A stretch of DNA of 64,000 nucleotides from Mixophyes australis (GCA_036250195.1 JAVHZZ010000003.1:84345418-84409417); one strand, 5' to 3'; counted from the first letter of the stretch, positions 1-11,262 are shown. Program-made: numbers and translations. Notes: a model not told the origin generated them from the letters alone.

Positions 1-969
1 GGATCAAATTAATTAGCAAAATTAAATATGAGTAGTTTACGTATTTTTATGTCATATTCTGATTTATTTTATAACCACAAAGAAAATGACACATATGAAA
101 CACTTGAAATGTTCTGAACATTATTTTTTTTATACCTGTGGAGGACGCTTTGTGTTAGTCCATTAAAGGAAATCATGGTCTATAATGAAATTACAGTACA
201 TAGGTCCAGAATGACTGTGAATGTTCAGTTCACAATAGACTTTACATTACTTAGCTGTAACCCACGGTCATTTGCATTGTTTTTTTGTTGTTGGTTTTTT
301 TTTTATAAATGCCAAGTCTGTTAAAAGCATTTTTCAAAGATTGCGTAATTTTGGCAACACAACAATGGGATTGATCAGGGATTTATGTTAAGAAAAGTTC
401 CAAGGAGATGCACAATTGTAGACAAATTTAAGAAGAGGCAGATATGCAATTTTAATTCCATTATTTTCCAGTTGAACAAAACATTATCAAATAGTTCACA
501 TTCAGAACATGACTCGTTTCTAAAGGGGAAGAAGATAAAGAATAAAAGGTAAGATGTATCCTGATGGAAAATGCTGCATTGAATAGTCAGCTCACAAAGG
601 CCAGTACATTTATGAACAAATCACTGCTGATTAGTTGAAAGACACAATCTCTCTGAAATGGTCATCTTTTTGTATGTATTTATCTATATAATGGTTTAAG
701 GGTCTACTCATTTGTGCATGTTTGTCTTGTCTAAAGTCCATTGACCTCAACTGCTTTCTCAAAGTAATGTGCATGTAACATAAGTGAATCATTTTGCATA
801 AAGACAAACCATAGGGTGACTCTGATTAGCAAGAAATAATTTTATTTTCTAGAAAACAACTCTTTTTGGCAACACCTACAGTACTATCATACCATTGTCC
901 AGTTGCATATTACGCATAAACCACTGGCCAGCAGATGAAGCAGACACAAATGTCCCACATATAATACAG
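1..969. other. Intronic sequence, no gene seen
   Basis: AT-rich sequence with short poly-T runs. I see no long reading frame, no paired splice signals with an open frame, and no recognisable repeat up to the hAT insertion. It reads as intron 2 of Clstn2 by context only. Confidence 0.5.
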
Positions 970-1136
970 GTCATAACTAGGGATGAGCGCACTCGGATTT
1001 ATGAAATCCGAGCCCACCCGAACGTTGCCGATCCGAGTCGGATCCGAGACAGATCCGGGTATTGGCGCCAAATTCAAATCTGAAACTGAGGCTCTGACTC
1101 ATAATCCCGTTGTCGGATCTCGCGATACTCGGATCC

Positions 1137-1167
1137 TATAAATTCCCCGCTAGTCGCCGCCATCTTC
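1137..1167 (+). promoter_or_regulatory. Candidate transposon promoter: TATA box plus YY1-like site
   Basis: TATAAAT at 1137-1143 is followed 13 bp later by GCCGCCATCTTC at 1156-1167, the reverse complement of the YY1-type motif GAAGATGGCGGC. That places the second motif about where transcription would start. The arrangement recurs at the matching end of the shorter copies: GAAGATGGCGGC with TTTATA at 32946-32972, GAAGATGGCGGC with a decayed TATA near 34917, and GAAGATGGCAGC with TTTATA near 59870. Promoter function is inference. Confidence 0.5.
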
Positions 1168-1224
1168 ACTCGGGCATTGATCAGGGTATAGGGAGGGTGT
1201 GTTAGGTGGTCCTCTGTCCTGGTA

Positions 1225-1316
1225 GATCTCGTGCTGTGCTGTTTAGTTCTGTGCTGTGCTGTTTAGTTCTGTGCTGTGCTGTGTTGTGCTGTGCTGTGCT
1301 GTGCTGTGTTCTGCAG
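1225..1316 (+). repeat. CTGTG-rich simple repeat in hAT 5' region
   Basis: Runs of GTGCT/CTGTG with interspersed TTTAGTTCTGTG. The matching region of the inverted copy (59755-59810) has the complementary CAGCA runs. Short reading frames here are low-complexity by-products. Confidence 0.75.
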
Positions 1317-1429
1317 TATCAGTCCAGTGGTGCTGTGTGCTGTGCTCTGTCCTTCTGAGGTCAGTGGTGCTGCTGGGTCCAGTGCTGTGTCCTGTTCAGT
1401 CCAGTGGTGCTGTGTCCTGTGCTCTGTGC

Positions 1430-2495
1430 TTCTAAGGGCATAGTTATTTCCCCAATATTCCCCTGTGTTTAAAAAAATAAAAAAAAGTTATTTAAAAAAA
1501 TACCAAAAACTAATTTAATTTTTTTTAATTACCACAAAATTTGCACAACCAATCCTGCAGTATAAGCCCATTGGTACTGCAATATTACCAAGTTCACACA
1601 TTCAGCAGTAAAAGTCCAGTGGTGCTGTGTCCTGTGCTCTGTCCTGCTGAGTTCCGTAGTGCTGCTGGGTCCTGTGCTGTGTCCTGTTCAGTCCAGTGGT
1701 GCTGTGTCCTGTGCTCTGTGCTTCTAAGGGCATAGTTATTTCCCCATTATTCCCAAGTTTTTAAAAAATAAAAAAAAAGTAAAAAAAAATAAAAAATTAA
1801 AAAAAAAAAATATATATAATAATTATAACCAAATTTGCAAAACCAATCCAGCAGTATAAGTCCATTGGTACTGCAATATTACAAAGTTCACACATTCTGC
1901 AGTATCAGTCCAGTGGTGCTGTGTCCTGTGCTCTGTCCTGCTGAGTTCCGTAGTGCTGCTGGGTCCTGTGCCGTGTCCTGTTCAGTCCAGTGGTGCTGTG
2001 TCCTGTGCTCTGTGCTTCTAAGGGCATAGTTATTTCCCCATTATTCCCAAGTTTTTAAAAAATAAAAAAAAAGTAAAAAAAAATAAAAAAATTTAAAAAA
2101 AAAAAATATATATAATAATTATAACCAAATTTGCAAAACCAATCCAGCAGTATAAGTCCATTGGTACTGCAATATTACAAAGTTCACACATTCTGCAGTA
2201 TCAGTCCAGTGGTGCTGTGTCCTGTGCTCTGTCCTGCTGAGTTCCGTAGTGCTGCTGGGTCCTGTGCTGTGTCCTGTTCAGTCCAGTGGTGCTGTGTCCT
2301 GTGCTCTGTGCTTCTAAGGGCATAGTTATTTCCCCATTATTCCCAAGTTTTTAAAAAATAAAAAAAAAGTAAAAAAAAATAAAAAATTTAAAAAAAAAAA
2401 TATATATAATAATTATAACCAAATTTGCAAAACCAATACAGCAGTATAAGTCCATTGGTACTGCAATATTACCAAGTTCACACATTCTGCAGTAT
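1430..2495 (+). repeat. 295-bp tandem repeat upstream of transposase
   Basis: About 3.3 copies of a 294-296-bp unit. Each has an AT-rich part (poly-A and AATAAAA runs), a piece with the core GCAGTATAAGTCCATTGG, and a CTGTGTCCTGTGCTCTG-rich part. Equivalent starts fall at about 1541, 1835, 2131 and 2431. Near-identical 64-residue frames in the first three are an effect of the repeat. The inverted copy (59200-59770) has two units of about 300 bp in the same place. Confidence 0.85.
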
Positions 2496-2510
2496 CTTGT
2501 GCTACATATA

Positions 2511-5495
2511 ATGGAGACCAAAAATTTGGAGGATAAAGTAGGGAAAGATCAAGACCCACTTCCTCCTAATGCTGAATCTGCTGCCACTAGTCATGACATA
2601 GACGATGAAATGCCATCAACGTCGTCTTCCAAGCCCGATGCCCAATCTCGTAGTACCGGGCATGTAAAATCCAAAAAGCCCAAGTTAAGAAAAAGTAGCA
2701 AAAAGAGAAACTTAAAATCATCTGAGGAGAAACGTAAAGTTGCCAATATGCCATTTACGACACGGAGTGGCAAGGAACGGCTTAGGCCCTGGCCCGTGTT
2801 CATGACTAGTGGTTCAGCTTCACCCACGGATCTTAGCCCTCCTCCTCCTCCCCCCCCCTACAAAAAATTGAAGAGAGTTATGCTGTCAGCAACAAAACAG
2901 CAAACAACTCTGCCTTCTAAAGAGAAATTATCACAAATCCACAAGGCGAGTCCAAGGATGTTGGTGGTTGTCAAGCCTGACCTTCCCATCACTGTACGGG
3001 AAGAGGTGGCTCGGGAGGAGGCTATTGATGATGTAGCTGGCGCTGTGGAGGAACTTGATGATGAGGATGGTGATGTGGTTATTGTAAATGAGGCACCAGG
3101 GGGGGAAACAGCTGATGTCCATGGGATGAAAAAGCCCATCGTCATGCCTGGTCAGAAGACCAAAAAATGCACCTCTTCGGTCTGGAGTTATTTTTATCCA
3201 AATCCAGACAACCAATGTATGGCCATATGTAGCTTATGTAAAGCTCAAATAAGCAGGGGTAAGGATCTTGCCCACCTAGGAACATCCTCCCTTATACGTC
3301 ACCCGAAAAACCTTCATAGTTCAGTGGTTAGTTCAGGAACTGGGGCTAGGACCCTCATCGGTACAGGGACACCTAAATCCCGTGGTCCAGTTGGATACAC
3401 ACCAGCAACACCCTCCTCGTCAACTTCCTCCACAATCTCCATCAGATTTAGTCCTGCAGCCCAAGTCAGCAGCCAGACTGAGTCCTCCTCAATACGGGAT
3501 TCATCCGAGGAATCCTGCAGAGGTACGCCTACTACTGCCACTGCTGCTGTTGCTGCTGTTAGTCGGTCATCTTCCCAGAGGGGAAGTCGTAAGACCGCTA
3601 AGTCTTTCACAAAACAATTGACCGTCCAACAGTCGTTTGCCATGACCACAAAATACGATAGTAGTCACCCTATTGCAAAGCGTATAACTGCGGCTGTAAC
3701 TGCAATGTTGGTGTTAGACGTGCGCCCGGTGTCCGCCATCAGTGGAGTGGGATTTAGAGGGTTGATGGAGGTATTGTGTCCCCGGTACCAAATCCCGTCG
3801 AGATTCCACTTCACTAGGCAGGCGATACCAAAAATGTACAGAGAAGTACGATCAAGTGTCCTCAGTGCTCTAAAAAATGCGGTTGTACCCACTGTCCACT
3901 TAACCACGGACATGTGGACAAGTGGTTCTGGGCAAACGAAGGACTATATGACTGTGACAGCCCACTGGGTAGATGCATCCCCTTCCGCAGCAACAGCAAC
4001 AGCTGCATCAGTAGCAGCAACTACAAAATGGCGGCTCGTGCAAAGGCAGGCAACATTGTGTTTTACAGGCTTTAATAAGAGGCACAACGCTGACAACATA
4101 TTAGAGAAAATGAGGGAAATTATCTCCCAGTGGCTTACCCCACTTAGACTCTCATGGGGATTTGTGGTGTCAGACAATGCCAGTAACATTGTGCGGGCAT
4201 TAAATATGGGCAATTTCCAGCACATCCCATGTTTTGCCCACACCATTAATTTGGTGGTGCAGCATTACCTCAAGAGTGACAGGGGTGTGCAGGAGATGCT
4301 TGCGGTGGCGCGCAAAATTGCTGGACACTTTCGGCATTCAGCCAGTGCCTACCGCAGACTAGAAGCACATCAAAAAAGCATGAACCTGCCCTGCCATCAC
4401 CTCAAACAAGAGGTTGTGATGCGCTGGAACTCCACCCTCTATATGCTGCAGAGGATGGAGGAGCAGCAAAAGGCCATTCAGGCCTACACAGCCACCTACG
4501 ACATAGGCAAAGGAGTGGGGATGCGCCTCAGTCAAGCGCAGTGGAGACTGATTTCCGTGTTGTGCAAGGTTCTGCAGCCATTTGAACTTGCCACACGAGA
4601 AGTCAGTTCCGACACTGCCAGCTTGAGTCAGGTCATTCCCCTGATCAGGCTGTTGCAGAAGCAGCTGGAGAAAGTGAGGGAGGAGCTGGTAAGCCATTGC
4701 GATTACACCAAGCATGTAGCTCTTGTGGATGTAGCCCTTCGTACGCTTTGCCAGGATCCGAGGGTGGTCACTCTTTTAAAGTCAGAGGAATACATTCTGG
4801 CCACCGTGCTCGATCCTCGGTTTAAAGCGTATGTTGTGTCTCTGTTTCCGGCGGACACAAGTCTACAGCGGTGCAAAGACCTGCTGGTCAGGAGATTGTC
4901 CTCTGAAGAGGACCGTGACATGCCAACAGCTCCACCCTCATTTTCTTCCACATCTATGGCTGCGAGGAAAAAGCTCAGTTTTCCCAAAAGAGGCACTGGC
5001 GGGGATGCTGATAACATCTGGTCCGGACTGAAGGACCTGCCAACCATTGCAGACATGTCTACTCTCGCTGCATTGGATGCTGTCACAATAGAAAAAATTG
5101 TGGATGATTACTTTGCTGACACCATCCAAGTAGACATGTCAGACAGTCCATATTGTTACTGGCAGGAAAAAAAGGCAGTTTGGAAGCCCCTGTACAAACT
5201 GGCTCTATTTTACCTGAGTTGTCCCCCCTCCAGTGTGTACTCGGAAAGAGTTTTTAGTGCAGCGGGGAACCTGGTCAGTGAGCGGCGAAGGAGGTTGCTT
5301 CCTCAGAACGTTGAAAAAATGATGTTTATAAAAATGAATAATCAATTCCTCAATGAAGTACAGCACTGCCCTCCAGATACTACAGAGGGACCTGTGGTTG
5401 TGGAGTCCAGCGGGGACTGTGATGAGGAGGAAGTACACACTGTAGGGGGAGAGGAATCAGAGGTTGAGGATGAGGACGACATCTTGCCTCAGTAG
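2511..5495 (+). CDS. hAT transposase with BED zinc finger
   Basis: This enzyme would cut the element out and reinsert it by a DDE mechanism in the nucleus. The open frame extends upstream to a non-ATG codon at 2499; I take the first ATG, 2511 (METKNLED), giving 994 residues. The N-terminal 220 residues are charged, with a poly-proline run and an acidic patch. A BED finger follows at about 225-270 (W225, C240, C243, H264, H269). The hAT catalytic residues appear as D467 (TTDMWTS), D555 (SDNAS) and E692 (PFELATRE), with the hAT C-x2-H motif at C574/H577 between D2 and E. The C-terminal dimerisation region lies at about 890-945 (YSERVFSAAGNLVSERR), followed by an acidic tail. No internal stop or frameshift is seen. 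A spliced upstream leader is possible. A decayed copy lies at 57032-58390. No ordinary host gene is implied. Confidence 0.92.
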   Translation: METKNLEDKVGKDQDPLPPNAESAATSHDIDDEMPSTSSSKPDAQSRSTGHVKSKKPKLRKSSKKRNLKSSEEKRKVANMPFTTRSGKERLRPWPVFMTSGSASPTDLSPPPPPPPYKKLKRVMLSATKQQTTLPSKEKLSQIHKASPRMLVVVKPDLPITVREEVAREEAIDDVAGAVEELDDEDGDVVIVNEAPGGETADVHGMKKPIVMPGQKTKKCTSSVWSYFYPNPDNQCMAICSLCKAQISRGKDLAHLGTSSLIRHPKNLHSSVVSSGTGARTLIGTGTPKSRGPVGYTPATPSSSTSSTISIRFSPAAQVSSQTESSSIRDSSEESCRGTPTTATAAVAAVSRSSSQRGSRKTAKSFTKQLTVQQSFAMTTKYDSSHPIAKRITAAVTAMLVLDVRPVSAISGVGFRGLMEVLCPRYQIPSRFHFTRQAIPKMYREVRSSVLSALKNAVVPTVHLTTDMWTSGSGQTKDYMTVTAHWVDASPSAATATAASVAATTKWRLVQRQATLCFTGFNKRHNADNILEKMREIISQWLTPLRLSWGFVVSDNASNIVRALNMGNFQHIPCFAHTINLVVQHYLKSDRGVQEMLAVARKIAGHFRHSASAYRRLEAHQKSMNLPCHHLKQEVVMRWNSTLYMLQRMEEQQKAIQAYTATYDIGKGVGMRLSQAQWRLISVLCKVLQPFELATREVSSDTASLSQVIPLIRLLQKQLEKVREELVSHCDYTKHVALVDVALRTLCQDPRVVTLLKSEEYILATVLDPRFKAYVVSLFPADTSLQRCKDLLVRRLSSEEDRDMPTAPPSFSSTSMAARKKLSFPKRGTGGDADNIWSGLKDLPTIADMSTLAALDAVTIEKIVDDYFADTIQVDMSDSPYCYWQEKKAVWKPLYKLALFYLSCPPSSVYSERVFSAAGNLVSERRRRLLPQNVEKMMFIKMNNQFLNEVQHCPPDTTEGPVVVESSGDCDEEEVHTVGGEESEVEDEDDILPQ

Positions 5496-5550
5496 AGCCT
5501 GTTTAGTCTGTACAGGGAGAGATGAATAGCTTTTTTGGTGTGGGGGCCCA

Positions 5551-5614
5551 AACAAACCAATCATTTCAGCCAAAGTTGTTTGGTAGGCCCTGTCGCTGAA
5601 ATGATTGGTTTGTT
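5551..5614 (+). repeat. 20-bp inverted repeat (hairpin) 3' of the transposase
   Basis: Two perfectly complementary 20-nt arms (5551-5570 and 5595-5614, core AACAAACCAATCATTTCAGC) enclose a 24-nt loop, 55 bp after the transposase stop. The same arms and a similar loop survive in the inverted copy at about 56918-56978. A role in transcript stability or silencing is inference. Confidence 0.75.
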
Positions 5615-5856
5615 AAAGTGTGCATGTCCTATTTCAACAACATAAGGGTGGGTGTGAGGGCCCAAGGACAATTCCATCTTGGACCTTTTTTTTTTTGCAT
5701 TATATGACCAATCAACAGTCGTTTGCCAAGTTCAAAAAGTAAAACCAAATTTAAAAAAATTCAAGAAATGAAACCAAAAGTAAAATGCCGTGTCATAATT
5801 TAAAACAAGAGGTATTGACGTGCTCTAAAACTACTGTATTGTTGTTTATATTTTAT

Positions 5857-7119
5857 AAACACTACACTTGAAAGCTTGAGTCTTTCAATAAAAAAGTAAC
5901 TGTCCACTACACGAATATTTGCAACAGGGACAATTTTAGGGTTAAGAAAGTCAACTAATAACACTTCGACGCTGTCTGTCTTTATAAACACTACACTTGG
6001 AAGTTGGAGGAGGTATTGTGGCCCCGGCACCAAATTTACTACCGGGGCCACTCCACTGTGCAGTCCATATTTAGGTGTATCAGATATTAAACAACGGTGA
6101 CAGTTGATGCCCAATTTTTTAATTATATTGTGGCCTCGGTACCAAATTGTGTACCGGGGCCACCACACTACGCAGTCCATACCCTTTTTTGGTGGAATTC
6201 TGACACGTGGAGGGTTTTTTAATTATATTGTGGCCTCGGTACCAAATTGTGTACCGGGGCCACCACACTACGCAGTCCAGATACTTGTTTGGTGGAATTC
6301 AGACCAGTTAAGGGTTTTATTATTATATTGTGGGGACCACTCTATCTATACCACACTACAACTCTATACCACTCTATTTAATACTTTAATTCTATTTAAT
6401 ACTTTAATTCTATTTAATACTTTAATTCTATTTAATACTTTAATTCTATTACTAATTACCATAAAGAGGAACTGCCGCTTCTATTTAATACTTTAATTCT
6501 ATTAGTAGTTACCATAAAGAGGAACAAAATAAACCAATTTTACCAAAAGTATAATATGACTTAGACTTACAAACACTACACTTGAAAGATGGTGCCTTTA
6601 AATGAAAAAGTCAGTCTTCATTGCACGACTATGTGCAACAGGGACAGTTTTTGGGTTTACAAAGTCAACCAATAACACTTCGACCCTGTCTGTCTTTAAC
6701 ATACTTGATGGGATCTCAATGACGAATTGTCTGTACCATGTTTGGAGGAGGTATTGTGGCCCCGGTATCAAATTGGGTACCGGGGCCACCCCACTACGCA
6801 GTCTAGATACTTGTTTGGTGGAATTCAGACCAGTTGAGGGTGTATTTATTTTATTGTGGCCCCGGCACCAAATTTACTACCGGGGCCACTCCACTGTGCA
6901 GTCCATATTTAGGTGTATCATATATTAAACAACGGTGACAGTTGATGCCCAATTTTTTAATTATATTGTGGCCTCGGTACCAAATTGTGTACCGGGGCCA
7001 CCACACTACGCAGTCCATACCCTTTTTTGGTGGAATTCTGACACGTGGAGGGTTTTTTAATTATATTGTGGCCTCGGTACCAAATTGTGTACCGGGGCCA
7101 CCACACTACGCAGTCAAGA
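5857..7119 (+). repeat. Duplicated modules with GGTACC-centred hairpins
   Basis: Blocks of about 110 bp carry a near-palindrome such as GGCCCCGGTACC...GGTACCGGGGCC, followed by CACTACGCAGTCC and a T-rich spacer. The stretch from 6014 to about 6280 recurs at 6853-7119 (offset 839). The stretch beginning AAACACTACACTTGAAAG at 5857 recurs, diverged, near 6569. An 18-bp TTTAATTCTATTTAATAC tandem lies at 6375-6450. The same modules in inverse orientation occupy 33500-33780 and 55730-56660. Confidence 0.8.
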
Positions 7120-7199
7120 TAGATAGATGCGTATCATAGATAAAGTACATTCAGTGGTGTGGGGCAAATTGAAAAATATTCAAAATGCACTGACATTAT

Positions 7200-7268
7200 C
7201 AAAAACAAGAGGTTGTCACACGCTAAAACTCCAACATGTATATGATGGAGAGGATGGAGGAGCAGCCG
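7200..7268 (+). pseudogene. Stray fragment of transposase coding sequence
   Basis: AACAAGAGGTTGT followed by GGAGAGGATGGAGGAGCAGC matches, with changes, the transposase gene at about 4404-4470 (residues around QEVVMRWNS and MEEQ). It sits downstream of the gene, just before the satellite array, with no open frame. Another piece of the same segment lies in inverse orientation at about 33585-33650, fused there to hairpin modules. Confidence 0.7.
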
Positions 7269-7317
7269 TATGTGTAGTGTAATGCAGACCTGTTGAAGGT
7301 TTTTTATATATTTTATT

Positions 7318-10300
7318 GTGGTGCCCAGTGCCCACTCCTCTAGGCAGTCCAGGTACATTTATTGGTGCGAATCATAAAAGTTCAGGGTTTTTAAGATATT
7401 GTGGTGACCCACTCCTCTACGCAGTCCAGGTACATTTATTGGTGCGATTCATAAAAGTTCAGGGTTTTTAATATATATTGTGGTGACCCACTCCTCTACG
7501 CAGTCCAGGTACATTTATTGGTGCGATTCATAAAAGTTCAGGGTTTTTAATATATATTGTGGTGACCCACTCCTCTACGCAGTCCAGGTACATTTATTGG
7601 TGCGAATCATACAAGTTGATGGTTTTCTTATTATATATCTTGTGGTGACCCACTCCTCTACGCAGTCCAGGTACATTTATTGGTGCGATTCATAAAAGTT
7701 CTGGGTTTTTAAGATATTGTGGTGACCCACTCCTCTACGCAGTCCAGGTACATTTATTGGTGCGAATCATAAAAGTTCAGGGTTTTTAATATATATTGTG
7801 GTGACCCACTCCTCTACGCAGTCCAGGTACATTTATTGGTGCGAATCATACAAGTTGATGGTTTTCTTATTATATATCTTGTGGTGACCCACTCCTCTAC
7901 GCAGTCCAGGTACATTTATTGGTGCGATTCATAAAAGTTCTGGGTTTTTAAGATATTGTGGTGACCCACTCCTCTACGCAGTCCAGGTACATTTATTGGT
8001 GCGAATCATAAAAGTTCAGGGTTTTTAATATATATTGTGGTGACCCACTCCTCTACGCAGTCCAGGTACATTTATTGGTGCGATTCATAAAAGTTCAGGG
8101 TTTTTAAGATATTGTGGTGACCCACTCCTCTACGCAGTCCAGGTACATTTATTGGTGCGATTCATAAAAGTTCAGGGTTTTTAAGATATTGTGGTGACCC
8201 ACTCCTCTACGCAGTCTGGGTATATTTATTGGTGCGAATCATAAAAGTTCAGGGTTTTTAATATATATTGTGGTGACCCACTCCTCTACGCAGTCCAGGT
8301 ACATTTATTGGTGCGATTCATAAAAGTTCAGGGTTTTTAATATATTGTGGTGACCCACTCCTCTACGCAGTCCAGGTACATTTATTGGTGCGAATCATAA
8401 AAGTTCAGGGTTTTTAATATATATTGTGGTGACCCACTCCTCTACGCAGTCCAGGTACATTTATTGGTGCGATTCATAAAAGTTCAGGGTTTTTAAGATA
8501 TTGTGGTGACCCACTCCTCTACGCAGTCCAGGTACATTTATTGGTGCGATTCATAAAAGTTCAGGGTTTTTAAGATATTGTGGTGACCCACTCCTCTACG
8601 CAGTCCGGGTACATTTATTGGTGCGAATCATAAAAGTTCAGGGTTTTTAATATATATTGTGGTGACCCACTCCTCTACGCAGTCCAGGTACATTTATTGG
8701 TGCGATTCATAAAAGTTCAGGGTTTTTAATATATTGTGGTGACCCACTCCTCTACGCAGTCCAGGTACATTTATTGGTGCGATTCATAAAAGTTCAGGGT
8801 TTTTAAGATATTGTGGTGACCCACTCTTCTACGCAGTCCAGGTACATTTATTGGTGCGATTCATAAAAGTTCAGGGTTTTTAAGATATTGTGGTGACCCA
8901 CTCCTCTACGCAGTCCAGGTACATTTATTGGTGCGAATCATAAAAGTTCAGGGTTTTTAATATATATTGTGGTGACCCACTCCTCTACGCAGTCCAGGTA
9001 CATTTATTGGTGCGATTCATAAAAGTTCAGGGTTTTTAATATATTGTGGTGACCCACTCCTCTACGCAGTCCAGGTACATTTATTGGTGCGAATCATAGA
9101 AGTTCAGGGTTTTTAATATATATTGTGGTGACCCACTCCTCTATGCAGTCCAGGTACATTTATTGGTGCGATTCATAAAAGTTCAGGGTTTTTAATATAT
9201 TGTGGTGACCCACTCCTCTACGCAGTCCAGGTACATTTATTGGTGCAATTCATAAAAGTTCAGGGTTTTTAATATATATTGTGGTGACCCACTCCTCTAC
9301 GCAGTCCAGGTACATTTATTGGTGCGATTCATAAAAGTTCAGGGCTTTTAAGATATTGTGGTGACCCACTCCTCTACGCAGTCCAGGTACATTTATTGGT
9401 GCGATTCATAAAAGTTCAGGGTTTTTAATATATATTGTGGTGACCCACTCCTCTACGCAGTCCAGGTACATTTATTGGTGCGAATCATACAAGTTGATGG
9501 TTTTCTTATTATATATCTTGTGGTGACCCACTCCTCTACGCAGTCCAGGTACATTTATTGGTGCGATTCATAAAAGTTCTGGGTTTTTAAGATATTGTGG
9601 TGACCCACTCCTCTACGCAGTCCAGGTACATTTATTGGTGCGAATCATAAAAGTTCAGGGTTTTTAATATATATTGTGGTGACCCACTCCTCTACGCAGT
9701 CCAGGTACATTTATTGGTGCGATTCATAAAAGTTCAGGGTTTTTAAGATATTGTGGTGACCCACTCCTCTACGCAGTCCAGGTACATTTATTGGTGCGAT
9801 TCATAAAAGTTCAGGGTTTTTAAGATATTGTGGTGACCCACTCCTCTACGCAGTCTGGGTATATTTATTGGTGCGAATCATAAAAGTTCAGGGTTTTTAA
9901 TATATATTGTGGTGACCCACTCCTCTACGCAGTCCAGGTACATTTATTGGTGCGATTCATAAAAGTTCAGGGTTTTTAATATATTGTGGTGACCCACTCC
10001 TCTACGCAGTCCAGGTACATTTATTGGTGCGAATCATAAAAGTTCAGGGTTTTTAATATATATTGTGGTGACCCACTCCTCTACGCAGTCCAGGTACATT
10101 TATTGGTGCGATTCATAAAAGTTCAGGGTTTTTAAGATATTGTGGTGACCCACTCCTCTACGCAGTCCAGGTACATTTATTGGTGCGATTCATAAAAGTT
10201 CAGGGTTTTTAAGATATTGTGGTGACCCACTCCTCTACGCAGTCCGGGTACATTTATTGGTGCGAATCATAAAAGTTCAGGGTTTTTAATATATATTGTG

Positions 10301-11262
10301 GTGACCCACTCCTCTACGCAGTCCAGGTACATTTATTGGTGCGATTCATAAAAGTTCAGGGTTTTTAATATATTGTGGTGACCCACTCCTCTACGCAGTC
10401 CAGGTACATTTATTGGTGCGATTCATAAAAGTTCAGGGTTTTTAAGATATTGTGGTGACCCACTCTTCTACGCAGTCCAGGTACATTTATTGGTGCGATT
10501 CATAAAAGTTCAGGGTTTTTAAGATATTGTGGTGACCCACTCCTCTACGCAGTCCAGGTACATTTATTGGTGCGATTCATAAAAGTTCAGGGTTTTTAAT
10601 ATATATTGTGGTGACCCACTCCTCTACGCAGTCCAGGTACATTTATTGGTGCGATTCATAAAAGTTCAGGGTTTTTAAGATATTGTGGTGACCCACTCCT
10701 CTACGCAGTCCAGGTACATTTATTGGTGCGAATCATAAAAGTTCAGGGTTTTTAATATATATTGTGGTGACCCACTCCTCTACGCAGTCCAGGTACATTT
10801 ATTGGTGTGATTCATAAAAGTTCAGGGTTTTTAAGATATTGTGGTGACCCACTCCTCTACGCAGTCCAGGTACATTTATTGGTGCGAATCATAAAAGTTC
10901 AGGGTTTTTAATATATATTGTGGTGACCCACTCCTCTACGCAGTCCAGGTACATTTATTGGTGCGATTCATAAAAGTTCAGGGTTTTTAAGATATTGTGG
11001 TGACCCACTCCTCTACGCAGTCCAGGTACATTTATTGGTGCGATTCATAAAAGTTCAGGGTTTTTAAGATATTGTGGTGACCCACTCCTCTACGCAGTCC
11101 AGGTACATATATTGGTGCGATTCATAAAAGTTCAGGGTTTTTAATATATATTGTGGTGACCCACTCCTCTACGCAGTCCAGGTACATTTATTGGTGCGAA
11201 TCATAAAAGTTCAGGGTTTTTAATATATATTGTGGTGACCCACTCCTCTACGCAGTCCAGAA
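7318..11262 (+). repeat. 77-79-bp satellite array inside the hAT element, about 50 copies
   Basis: The consensus unit starts GTGGTGACCCACTCCTCTAC, continues through GCAGTCCAGGTACATTTATT and GGTGCGATTCATAAAAGTTC, and ends in an AT-rich spacer. Monomers differ mainly in that spacer (77, 79 or 83 bp) and at a GCGATTC/GCGAATC site. The unit corresponds to the upstream 110-bp module with its GGTACC hairpin removed. About 1.17 kb is duplicated at a 1639-bp offset inside the array. Only three or so monomers occur in the inverted copy (55445-55690). No reading frame of note. Confidence 0.93.

Noticed and set aside
1541..2325. Three near-identical 64-codon Cys/Val-rich frames
   Set aside because: By-products of the 295-bp tandem unit upstream of the transposase.
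7318..11262. CRISPR-like regular array
   Set aside because: Whole unit repeats, including what would be spacers; it is inside a eukaryotic transposon, with no cas genes.
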